Shown here in pieces: positions 22,621 through 32,815 of a stretch of 64,000 nucleotides of DNA (position 1 is its first letter; each line of letters opens with the position of its first letter). The translations under genes and the position numbers were made by a program. The stretch covers positions 35,023,219 through 35,087,218 of the forward strand of contig NC_089855.1 in assembly GCF_036373705.1 (NCBI RefSeq), in the 5' to 3' direction. Source of the stretch: Amia ocellicauda (Eukaryota > Chordata > Actinopteri > Amiiformes > Amiidae). The notes under the pieces are model-generated. The model searched no databases. It was not told the origin of the DNA and was given only the letters and a program-made list of their open reading frames with translations.

Positions 22621-23900
22621 GTCTTACACTTTCCAACACCTGGCGAAAAAAAACTCTTTGATGGCATTTTGGAATGGGGAATATGGTAGGAGGAATACCT
22701 TCAACACACGGGGATGGGCTTGGAACCATTCTTGCACCTGGACACTGTGGTGGAACCTTACATTGTCCCAGATGGTGACGTAGTTGCATTGAGTCCCCTC
22801 ACCTGCAGCATCTTCTGCTTCCCTCAGCTTTTGGGCCAACACATCAAGAAACACCAGAAAACGGTCATTGTTGTAAGAACAAATATGGTGATGCATCACT
22901 TCTTGTTGACCAATTGTGGCAAACATAGTAATGTTGCCCCCACATTGACCAGGGATGTCAACAGTTGTCCTCTGCCGGATGACATTCCTGCCACGTCTTC
23001 TCTGCTTAAAACCTGCTTCATCAACAAACACATACTCATGTGGGATGGCATTGGGATCAATCTCCATGATTCTCTCACAGCATGAGCATTACGGTACTGT
23101 ACATTAGAATACTGTGTCATAGGCTACATAGGGTAGATATATTGTATTAGAGGCAAGGCTTTTGTTCATATTTGCAGTACTCTGTACAATACAGTAATAC
23201 ATATGTTAAAATACTGTGGCAAAGCTGAGCATACTGGCACCAGATCTCCTTCACCCATTCAGTGTTCTGGTCACAGGGCACTCTGTACACTTGTTTAATT
23301 TTTATGTCACATTTTTGAATAATCCATAGTTGCTATGCAGACTGTTGGTATGTTTGATCATCTTCAATAATCTTTTGTGCGATCTTGCAAAGGCAAATTA
23401 CATTGTTCTCCCTAACCATGTCCACTATTGCAGTTTCTTGTTCTTCTGAGAAGAGACACTGATGGCTACCTCCATGTGCTCTTCTCTGAAATCTAGACCA
23501 ACAGAAAAACGTTCTTGGTATTTACAGCACTAGAACAGATATTTGTCCAGCAAGACCATATAATCAAACATCTTGATTTACAGTACTGTACATACTGTAA
23601 TGTAATTTGCTTTGTACTTTGGAATGAATAGAATAGTTATAGAAGTCTCCAAAGCAATGGTTTAGAGGTTTATTTACCGGCTGTCCCTCTTGAAGATTCA
23701 GATGATTGAGCTCAGAGTAGGTATGGACAGATTTGGCTGAACACACTGACCAGCTTCAGCCATGGTCAGTCCATGGTTTTTGACATGGTCAAATATTGTT
23801 GCTAGAATCTCATCAGGCTCCTGGCCTTGTTCCTCTCCGATGGCCTCGTCTACCTCTTCCTCCTCTCAAGTGTACCCTTCCTCTCCATCTCCCAGCTTCT
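22621..23900 (-). pseudogene. IS630/Tc1-related transposase remnant
   Basis: The minus-strand frame 22624-23067 encodes a DDE_3-type catalytic domain: VFVDEAGF (first Asp), VTIWDNVRFHH (second Asp), then LLPYSPFQNAIKEFF. The residue aligned with the catalytic Glu reads Lys (AIK), with a Glu next to it. Upstream frames near 23380-23470 and 23640-23830 give weaker N-terminal text with a helix-turn-helix-like stretch. The C-terminus stops after CWKV at a TAA, where relatives have a Tyr codon, and the GATATC element begins six bases later. Clearly non-functional. Confidence 0.8.
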
Positions 23901-24799
23901 ATTGCGTCTGCCTCAAAAGAAGAGGGTACCAATAGCCCACTGCCCATTATATAGTGGTGATTGACCAATACTGATTGGCCAATTTAGAATTTTGCACCCT
24001 TGCATTTGCTGATTGACTGAATGGATGAACACAACTGCAACTCATTTTGTATTGATTGATGACATTTGTTTTGCAAATAAGTTTTACAAAACAATGTCAA
24101 GGATGTGTTATCAAAGTACAAAGGCAAGAAATTGATTAAATGCTCTGTAAATTGATTTAGGGATTTAATCATTGCTTTTATGTTGTAGATTCTCCTGTCA
24201 CCATTTTTGAAAAATGCTTGTATGCAATTGAGAAAAACTAATGTATTTAATTTGGAATCCTTTTTTATGCCCTCCATTTTGATTGGACAACTTTTAAGCT
24301 CACTGCCGCAATGCTTGCACCACTATCCTCTCCATCTTTGCAACGGGGAATCCACAGCACACATCCGAGCTCCAGCATCAGAGACAGGGATGGTTTGACT
24401 TGCACTGATAGCACAGTGGATGTACAGGGTTCAACCTGCACTTTCAGAGATGACATTTACTAGTGGAAGCCACAGATCCATACATTTTTAATCTGCTGAG
24501 CAATGTTTTGGATTTTTAAACATTGCCTGGACTGGATTTCACACGTGTCATGTAGTCGCCTCCTATTGCTTAATGTATTCTGGACATAACTCTGGGGTCT
24601 CTCTTGAAACTGCTCCGGAAGGGCTGACAGCGAGGCTTTTATTCAGTAGGTCATATGGGTTTGGTTTTGGAGCATCAGACTTGTGTAAAGGCCACAGTTA
24701 CAGGTCACTGTGTTATTATTATAGCGACTGAAACAAGGCAGGGCCACTTTTAATTAATTTATTATTGTGCGCTTCCAAATGCTGAACTCACTGCGACTC
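23901..24799. other. No gene recognised
   Basis: Single-copy-looking DNA. An inverted CCAAT word occurs at 24279 (TTTTGATTGGACAAC). No exon, RNA gene or repeat family was identified. Confidence 0.35.
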
Positions 24800-25826
24800 T
24801 GCCATCATTATCACTCCTCCTGCTGCAGGCTGGCCTTGATTTACTAGTCTACTAGTTCGGTTAATCAGAGACCCGCATGGCAGCCCTCTGACTGCACCCC
24901 CGTTGCCATACAGGGCCCTGCACTGCCTGGCTCTTTGCTGAGCTCGACACCTGGACTGGACTCCCAGAGGAAATACAGCCCAGTATACCCAACACATATA
25001 CAAAGCCTGACCCTGACACCACTCACAAATATACCGCACCTCACACACAGGCTGAATCGAACACAGATGAGAACTCCTTAGGCAGAAATGCTACAAGGAA
25101 GAAGAACACAGAGGTAGCCTTGCTGATAGATTAAAATGGCAAACTTATCAATGAGAAGCGGCTCTTCCCCGATGGCAAGGTCTGAAAGGTCTGGTGCCCG
25201 AACACAGAGAGGGCCATGCAGCAGCTGTCCAAGGGTAGCTTCGGCTCCCCCAGCGATGTTATTATCCACACGGGCACAAATGACCTGAGGACCCAGCAAG
25301 AGAATGTGGCCAGCTCCATCAGGAGAGTCCGGAGATGGCCACCAAAACCATTTCTAACACAAAAATCATCATCTCCACCCTGCTGCCCAGGAAGGACTTT
25401 CACCCCAGCACCATCCACGTGATTAATGCCGAGATCTCCAGGGGACGTGCTCTGATGCCAAATGTACACCTGGCACACCTCCCCACTCTCAGGGTCCATA
25501 GCTTGTCCATCTTCACAAGCAAGCCCTGTGCTGTAACCCAGCCAGCCGCCACACAGCCACAGAAGGGTCTCCAGCATTCACATGACCCAGCACAGCCCCG
25601 ATCCAATCAGGAGCCACCTTCCCCACCTTCCACCTTCCCCAGTCTGGACACCACAGACTCCAAACCGGACACACCCGATCACAAGAAAGCAGACCCAGAG
25701 TGGAGCCCATCCAGCACATAAACAAGCCCAGCAGCGGTCAGCAGAACAACTGGCTCTGACGCTGGGGAGCTGCAGGAGATTCAATACCTCCTCAACCACA
25801 TCTGCACCTAACTAATGAGATAAGTC
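24800..25826 (+). pseudogene. LINE ORF1-type fragment with SGNH-esterase domain
   Basis: Plus-strand frames spell an esterase-like region: LLID*NGK near 25120 (a block-I serine position now a stop), INEKRLFPDGKV, then SDVIIHTGTNDLRTQQENV (25237-25295) with the GTND block. After a frameshift near 25330 come TKIIISTLLPRKDFHP and NVHLAHLPTL. SGNH domains of this type occur in first ORFs, or upstream regions, of some fish non-LTR retrotransposons. The downstream endonuclease segment at 27600-28520 is probably the same copy, separated by later insertions. Stops and shifts make it inactive. Confidence 0.65.
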
Positions 25827-26040
25827 CATCCAGCCATCCATCTTCAAAACCACTTATCCTGGTGAGGGTCACGGGGAAGCCGGAGCCAATCCTGGCATGC
25901 ATAGGGCACAAGGCAGGAATACACCCAGGATGGGACACCAGTCCATCGCTGGGCAACACACACAAACACAGGGCAATTTAGAGTGGCCAATCAACCTAAC
26001 CTGCATGTCTTTGGATAGAAGCAGGAAACCAGAGTTTAGT
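25827..26040 (+). repeat. Dispersed fish LINE-tail-like repeat
   Basis: CCATCCAGCCATCCATCTTC, then CACTTATCCTGGTGAGGGTCAC, GGGACACCAGTCCATCGCTGG, GGGCAATTTAGAGTGGCCAA and CCTGCATGTCTTTGGA form a very widespread fish repeat, usually ending in a (CCAT)n-type tract. I recognise the sequence but not its parent family with certainty. Confidence 0.65.
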
Positions 26041-26124
26041 TTAAAACAAAGGAAACAAAGTTAGTAAGGAGTTGGTTGGTTACTCCTGGTATGCAGTTAT
26101 ATATAGATATACAGTATGTGTAGG

Positions 26125-26318
26125 CAGTGCTTAATTTGTAAATGAGATGGTGCCAGAACGCAAAGCGGGGATGTGGGGGGGAAGTGTGTTGACAGTCAAA
26201 AACTGTGAGAGTGGGGGGGGGGGGGTTTACCACATGATGTACCTGATCGGTGCAAATAGGTACTGGAACACAGACATTCAAAACCCGAGAGGCAACATCT
26301 GTCAGAAATTAAGCACTG
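26125..26318. mobile_element. hAT-type MITE, 194 bp
   Basis: It begins CAGTGCTTAATTT and ends AAATTAAGCACTG, a perfect 13-bp terminal inverted repeat starting with CAG. It is flanked by the identical octamer TGTGTAGG at 26117-26124 and 26319-26326. An 8-bp duplication with CAG...CTG ends is diagnostic of hAT transposition. The interior has a G13 run and no coding capacity. The perfect duplication suggests a fairly recent insertion. Confidence 0.88.
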
Positions 26319-26368
26319 TGTGTAGGTATATGGATGCATATGTATTTGTATGTATGTATGAGGGTATA

Positions 26369-27489
26369 CAGACGTGCTCAAATTTGTTGGTACCCCTCCA
26401 CAAAAAACAAAGAATGCACAATTTCCTCTGACGAACTGACAAAAGTAATTGGCATCCACCAATGTTTAATCCAGATTTAATAGAAATCAGACTTTGCTTT
26501 TGCTTTTCAACATAATATTGTAAATAAAACAAATGAAAATGACACAACCTTTAGAGGCAACCACTGCAGACAAACGTTTTCTGTAGCTCTCAATGAGACT
26601 TCTGCACCTGTTAGCAGATAGTTGGGCCCCCTCTTCCTGAGCAAACTGCTCCAGCTGTCTCAGGTTTGATGGGTGCCTTCTCCAGACTGCAAGTTTCAGC
26701 TCTTGCCATAGATGTTCAATAGGATTCAGATCAGGACTCATAGAAGGCCCAAAACATAACTGAGCCTCCTCCATGTTTCACTATAGGTATGGTGTTCTGT
26801 TCTTTGAAAGCGTAATTTTTTGTGACGTACCTTCACCTTGGAGTTCCGCTTGTATCTCTTTGGCAGTTATCCTTGGTTCTTTTTCTGCCATTTGCATTAT
26901 CCTTCTGTTTAATCTGGGATCGATTATCCTCTTGCAGCCACACCCAGGGAGGTTGGCTACAGTTCCATTGGAATTGAACTTCTTAACATTTGCAACTGTT
27001 GTCACAGGAACATCAAGCTGCTTGGAGATGGTCTTGAGCCTTTACCTTTACCATGCTTGTCTATTATTTTCTTTCTGATCTCCTCAGACAACTCTCTCCT
27101 TTGCGTTCTATGGTCCATGTTGAATGTGGTGCACACAATGATACCAAACAGCACAGTGACTACTTTCCTCCATTTAATTAGGCTGAATGACTGATTACAA
27201 GATTGGAGACATGTTTGATACTAATTAAACAGAAACTAATTAGTTTGGAATATCACTATAATCCAATTATTTATTATCTTTTCTAAGGGGTACCAACAAA
27301 TGTGTCCAGGCAATTTTAGAATATCTTTGTAGAATGAGCAATAATTAATCTCTTTTCACAGCTTCTTTGCTTTATTCTATGACATGCAAGTATACATGAT
27401 GCAATAGCTTTTAATTTAATCACTTTTCAGGAGGAATGAAGCATTATTTCAATGAGCTGTAAGGGTACCAACAAATTTGAGCACACCTG
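26369..27489 (-). mobile_element. Tc1-like element with truncated transposase
   Basis: The ends share GTGCTCAAATTTGTTGGTAC (left) and its complement (right), with TA at 26367-26368 and 27490-27491. Minus-strand frames 26487-26774 and 26781-27005 carry the transposase C-terminus ([14 protein letters not shown]...) and part of the N-terminal HTH/arm (NLPGCGCKRIIDPRLNRR). The central catalytic part with both Asp residues is missing. At 1121 bp it is a deletion derivative, inserted in older LINE sequence. Confidence 0.88.
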
Positions 27490-27599
27490 TATATATATAT
27501 GTGTATGTGCGTATATACATATATATGTGTGTATGGGTATGTTTTATTTATATTTATTTATTTTTATATATAATTATTATTATTATTATTATTATTATT

Positions 27600-28244
27600 T
27601 TCTCCCAGCATAACTTTCCAAGTGTCAGTGTCATTGTAAAGGAGTATATAAATTGCTTAAACAGGGACTCTGGGGGAATAATAGTCTGGTACAAAGTCCA
27701 TCAAAAAATAGTCACACATATGGCTCAAAATAAACAAATACATGATCTCTACACAAACCGATGTCTTCCTGTCTGCAGTGTATGTTCCCTCAACAGAATT
27801 GCCTTACCACAATGAGGAAATCTTCCCAAACCTCCAGATTGAGATCTGTCATTTCCAGGCCCAGGGAAGTGTACTAATCTGTGGGGACCTGAATGCCAGG
27901 AAGGCAGCCTGACTTTACTGGCACAGACAGCAACATATTCAACCACTCCCCCTTAAAAACACCCATTAGCTCCCTCAGACACAGTCACGACATGCAAGTG
28001 AATAAAAAAACGGGCAACAATTACTGCAGATCTGTCAGGGACTTGGTCTGTATATTGTGAATGGCAGGATCTGGGGGGACTCTCTGGGAAGATATACCTA
28101 CAGCTCAGCTCTTGGCAGCAGCACCGTAGACTACGCTATCACTGACGTAGACCCTCTCTCAGTACATTCACTGTCAAACCACTAACACCTGTCAGACCAC
28201 AGCCAAATTTCTGCGTTTCTGAAAAGGACAGAGCAGAACATCAG

Positions 28245-28283
<39 letters not shown>

Positions 28284-28520
28284 CCCAGCAAACTGTACAA
28301 CCTCAGACACTCATACAGATGCACTCAGACAGTGCAGAAGTATACCAGAAAGCAATTGGAAATCAGGAAATTCACTCACTTATATACATCTTTCTTGTCA
28401 CCCCAAATCATCATAGTAAAAAAGGAGTAAATCTGGCTATAACAAACTTTAATATATTTGAAAAATGAGCTATACAAAAAAAGAACATCCCAACCAAACA
28501 CAAAGAAGAGAACTGGTTTA
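27600..28520 (+). pseudogene. LINE endonuclease (EEP) fragment
   Basis: Plus-strand text in shifting frames: GGIIVWYKVH near 27670, NEEIFPNLQIEICHFQAQGS near 27815, then VLICGDLNAR at 27867-27900 (the GDLNAR block of apurinic-type LINE endonucleases). Further on come LGLYIVNGRIWGDSLGRYTY and SSTVDYAITD, then LSDHSQI near 28195 (the SDH block). These blocks and their order are diagnostic. A (CA)n tract interrupts it at 28246-28280. It probably belongs with 24800-25826 and resembles the family of the 3' copies at 51556 and 57676. Confidence 0.75.
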
Positions 28521-29763
28521 ATTAGGACTGCAACAATATGGGGAAGCAGTGGCGGACAAATCTTTAGTCCGGACGACCGGGACTACCAAAAATTGTGACC
28601 ATACTACTTGCAGTAACGGGATTTATTTTATTAAGTGGTGGATTGGCAGGTGGGGCCACAGTTTGCTGGTCTTCCTCAGGGCCATATCCAGTGTAGGTCT
28701 GGTTCGTCCACCTGCAGACTGCACCATCCCTTCATCTGAGAGAGAGAGTGAGAGACACGAGTGAGACAATCTGTCTGGGGTGACAGGGGGACTGCACCTC
28801 GCCTAGTCTGGTCTCCTGTGAGCTGCAGTGGGGCTGTTTGGAAGGTTGCAGAAAAAGCCAGTGGCTTCTGAGGAGCAGCAGAAGAAGTCTGAATCCCTGC
28901 GAGAGCCAGGCAGAAGGGCCAACTGAGGAAGAGGAAGGCCAATGAAGAGGAGGACCTGTGAGCAGTCTGGGAGCACATCACCTTTGTCAACGTCAGGGAC
29001 CAAAGCATTACCCCATCCTGGTGGCTAAGCACTGCATGGTGTATGAAGATCCTGACACCAAAAATAGAACAATCCTCAATATCCAGGTCCCCAGGGAAGG
29101 AAAAGATTCAAGTTTGAATCTCAAAACTCAAAATGATATATCTCTGAACAGTGACGCGCACAGCCTAGCGAGGGGGTAGTGGCTGAAACAAACGAAGGGG
29201 CACTTCGGTCCCGGGGGTAGGGTGCTGACAAAGTGCGGCCCAACTTCCCGGTTGCGGATCGCGGCGTGGATCGGGGAGGGGCAATCGGGACAAAAGGGGC
29301 ACTTAGGAAACAACGACAGGGGAATGAAAAGAGGCAGTGGCTCGATATGTCCCTGTATCTGAATATAACTTAAAGCATCTGTGCACTGCAGCACTCCCAT
29401 GAGGTGCTGGCCCAAATAAGGCAAAAATATACAATGAAAAAGGAGTCTTGTATTAAAAAAAAATCATTTTATTGAATAACTACGCCTTTTGACACTACTG
29501 CGATATCATCAGGTCTATAAATACCTAATATGCGAGAGTGCGGCTACAAAATCATTTTTTCATTATATTTTATAAATATAAAATTTGATGTTACGCACAC
29601 CATCTTAAACAAATTTTGTTTTATATAAAATGTAAACATCACCATGGACATGATTTTGGGACCTTTTCTCATATACAACAATTTAAATCATAAAGTTCAT
29701 ATGTAAAATAAAAATCAAATGTCATTATTATGTATTAATACTGTATATTGTATGCAGAGCTGT
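28521..29763. other. No gene; unresolved repeats
   Basis: 29461-29530 holds ATTTTATTGAATAACTACGC and GATATCATCAGGTC. On the minus strand this reads as the '...CCTGATGATATCG...TTCAATAAAAT' type of end that I associate with Penelope-like elements. 29155-29300 is GC-rich repeat-like text. 28780-29060 has broken frames with no recognisable domain. Confidence 0.3.
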
Positions 29764-29892
29764 CATTAAAGTAGAGCTGCTGTTCATCCACGCATTGTCT
29801 TTTGAATGGCCATTACTGTATCATTGCACATTAAAGACAAACATAGCCATTCAAAAGACAATGCCTGGGTGAACAGCAGCTCTACTTTAATG
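29764..29892. repeat. 47-bp inverted repeat (fold-back)
   Basis: Arms at 29764-29810 and 29846-29892 are reverse complements with two differences in 47. The left arm begins CATTAAAGTAGAGCTGCTGT. The 35-base spacer would be the loop. The size and near-identity suggest a fold-back MITE; no target duplication is obvious. Confidence 0.8.
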
Positions 29893-31691
29893 TATAATGC
29901 TGGATTTCATTAATTCACTTCTTGTCGTCCACGCTATTTGTCATGGGGCGCATGTGTACACTGTGCGTGTTTCCAAGTGGGTTGACTTCACTTCTGATTG
30001 GTCAGATTCTTTCCAGTCGAAAGTCGCGTCGAAATAATCTCGGAAGTAGACCGTTTATATCTCAGCGATGATAATTTTCTTAAAGCAGTGTGGAAACTGC
30101 TATTGAAATACAGGCAGGTCTACCATTTTCACTCTCGTCTATCGTGAAGCACCAACACACTATGTGACGCAGGACGAGCCTTCACAAGGATGCGGAATTT
30201 ACTAATTTTATGAAACTGTTAAGGTCGGAGACATGAACCAAATAGGGAGAGTGTAGCGAATCTCTTTCAACCCCCCAAACAGCCTGTGAATGCTCAAAAA
30301 CAGCCTTTGCAAACGAATGCATGCATCAGAACAATCAATAACTCACTCTGCTGGGTCCTTCAGAAAATAGAGACCTGCCTCTGAAAGGTTATACCGTGTG
30401 TCGCTCAGTGCGGAGTATCCGGTCCGGCCGCGCGTTCGAGTCCATCTTTGATCAGGAAAACGAAGAGCTAATGCGCGAATGGACGAGAGAGGGGCGGGTC
30501 TGTGCGGCGGATCCCGCTCACTGATTGGCTCACTACATCGATGCTCATTATGCTACAGTGTGATTGGTCACAAGTATCTAGCAAACCTGAAACATTTTAA
30601 TTCCACGTAGATGTATGTAATTCCTCTCACCAATTATAATAACAGTAACGAGTCGTCTGTGTGAAATGTAGTGGAGTAAAAATTACATTATTTTGTTCAT
30701 AAATTTACTGGAGTAAAAGTAAAAGTAGCCACAAATAAAAAATAAAGTAAAGTACAAATACTCGAAAAACGTACTTAAGTACAGGAACGAAGTATTTGAC
30801 CTTCGTTACTTTACACCCCTGTAATTCAGTTTGGATTATACAGGGCCTGGATGTATCTGCCTTGCTTTCTGTGTCTTGAGAAGTCTGTAGCAAACAGAGA
30901 TACTAATTTACATAACATGCACTGTTTCTTGCCTTATCATTTTCCGGGGATGAGGTAAACATGCTTAAATTGAGGTAAACATGGTTAAATTGATCACAAA
31001 CGCTCCTGTTGTTCCTACAATTCGTCCACAAGGTCCCAGAAGTGGTGAGGTTGAATTGTACCAAAGGGCCTGACATACCATATTTACTTATTATCTATAT
31101 TGTTGATTGTACAGTAGCCAATATAATTTGTTAGATTTGCATATTAATCAGCATTTAATTAATATTCATGTTTTCCTCCACTTTATCCCATATATGTACT
31201 TCCTGTGTTCCATCTTGAGGTTTTGGCCTATCAATGACCGCACCTGTTTTAACTAGGGGTTCAGAGCCGTCACTGAGTCTGGGGCTTCCTGTGTCTGTCA
31301 CATGTTTCTCCATTATATTTTATTGTCATTATCTAATAAACATCTTATAATTTCATCACATCCTGTGGAATCCTCACAACATCAACCTCGGTCAGTGGTA
31401 TATTTCCCCCCAACCTTCTGCTCAGACCAACCTTCCTTTGTTTTGAAGGCTAACCAGGACAGTGCTTCCCCATGCCTTTTGACTACATCCTGACTTCTCT
31501 TTCAACTGTGCTGATTAAATCTGAACTCTTAAATTATTAAATGGTTGTCATGCAGAGAGCTGTAATAATTCAGGGCACCGGTTCCCAAACACCAGTCCAT
31601 AGCACAGTTAGCACCGGTCAGTAGCATATTTCGTCTGGTCCCTCTGGCATCATTCAACCCACACCCACATAAAAGAAGCTGAAAATATCAC
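29893..31691. other. No gene recognised; contains a CpG-rich, promoter-like patch
   Basis: See 30390-30570 for the promoter-like patch. Elsewhere the sequence is AT-rich. 30960-30990 has a short duplication (TTAAATTGAGGTAAACATG and TTAAATTGATCAC). No exon could be defined. Confidence 0.35.
30390..30570. promoter_or_regulatory. CpG-rich patch with GC box and inverted CCAAT boxes
   Basis: The stretch has CGGTCCGGCCGCGCGTTCGAG, a GC box in GAGGGGCGGGTC (about 30489-30500), and two inverted CCAAT boxes, CTGATTGGCTC (30521) and GTGATTGGTCA (30560). A further CTGATTGGTCAG lies at 29995. It is much richer in CpG than its surroundings. GTTCGAGTCC resembles a tRNA B box, so a SINE origin is an alternative. 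No transcript can be attached to it. Confidence 0.3.
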
Positions 31692-31897
31692 AGCAGTGTG
31701 GAGTAGTGGTCAGGGTTCTGGACTCCTCAGTAGAGGGTTGTGGCTCCAATCCCTGGAGGGGGGACACTGCTGTTGTACCCTTGAGCAAGGGACTGTCCCT
31801 GACTTAATCTAGTACAAACACACCTGTCTAAATGGGTAATTGTATGTAAAAAATATTGTAAATTGCCCTGAATAATAAAGGTGTATGCTAAGAAATT
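31692..31897 (+). repeat. tRNA-derived SINE, near full length
   Basis: It starts AGCAGTGTGGAGTAGTGGTC (A box TAGTGGTCAGG). The B-box position reads GGCTCCAATCC about 40 bp on, then the body GGGACACTGCTGTTGTACCC, AATGGGTAATTGTATGT and the tail AAATTGCCCTG...GTGTATGCTAAGAAAT. This head-body-tail order is that of a common fish tRNA-SINE whose tail matches an L2-type LINE. It is diverged and lies downstream of the TM4SF gene. Confidence 0.78.
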
Positions 31898-32235
31898 TAG
31901 TAATGCTAAATAAAAATGCTTCAGGTGTCCTTTATTGATAGTAGATATTTTTAGCAGGTTCAGAAATAAACAGGATGGGTCCACTAGTGTGATGTAGATT
32001 TCAGTATTTGTTTTGGTACAATTTCATAAACTAATTCATCCAGTTAACAGCAGTACTGTATCACCATTGGATTGAGGGAATGGAATTTTATTGTGGGTCA
32101 GACATATCCCCCTCTCTAGAATTGATGAAAAATGACACAGTGCACTTAAAGAAACCAAATCAGCATTGTATTTTATATGGAGAATCTCTACAAAACAGGA
32201 ACAATTGAAACATGGGAAAAACTGCAATCAAGTTG

Positions 32236-32282
<47 letters not shown>

Positions 32283-32815
32283 AAAATCACATTTGTTGTC
32301 ATTTTGAAGTTGAAATTTAAGAGACAGGTCCCAGACACATTCAAAAAGCCCTTTAAATTAACACCTATAATACATAAAGTATAAAAATGACAAGAGCAAA
32401 AGATGTTCCAGTTTCAGTGGTGATAAGGAGAATTGAGTTTTTTAAATACAGTTTTGAATCTGTGTGTGTGACTTTATGTGTCTGTCAACAACAAACACAC
32501 AAACATAGTTGATCACAGCATCCCACATGCATGTACTCCGCTCTAGAGGGTCCGCCCAGGTAGGGAGAGCAGTTGTGGTAGTGATCCCCTCTCTCCTGGT
32601 CCATTCAGTCTACGACAGGCTGTGGGGGTTGAGAACAATAATTAATCTAGAGCAATGCTGCACTGTCCCTTAGGCTTAGTCGTTAGTCTGTTGCCTCCCC
32701 AGTCATCATGAGTCTGTTCGACTGAGGTGACTCGTGTCCCTGCCCTCCTTGGACCTCGGGTTCAATTCCGAGCCTTTGAGTGTGTCTGCCTGTCTGGAGT
32801 TGTCCTGACATCCTC
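31898..32815. other. TM4SF downstream region; (TA)n and possible 3' UTR
   Basis: Contains (TA)20 at about 32240-32279. A minus-strand AATAAA (TTTATT at about 32089) could end the TM4SF transcript, which would make this its 3' UTR. 32655-32790 has CGGGTTCAATTCCGAG, a B-box-like word, suggesting a decayed SINE. Confidence 0.35.

Noticed and set aside
30395-30460. tRNA-like GTTCGAGTCC
   Set aside because: Only the B-box word is good; no cloverleaf around it.
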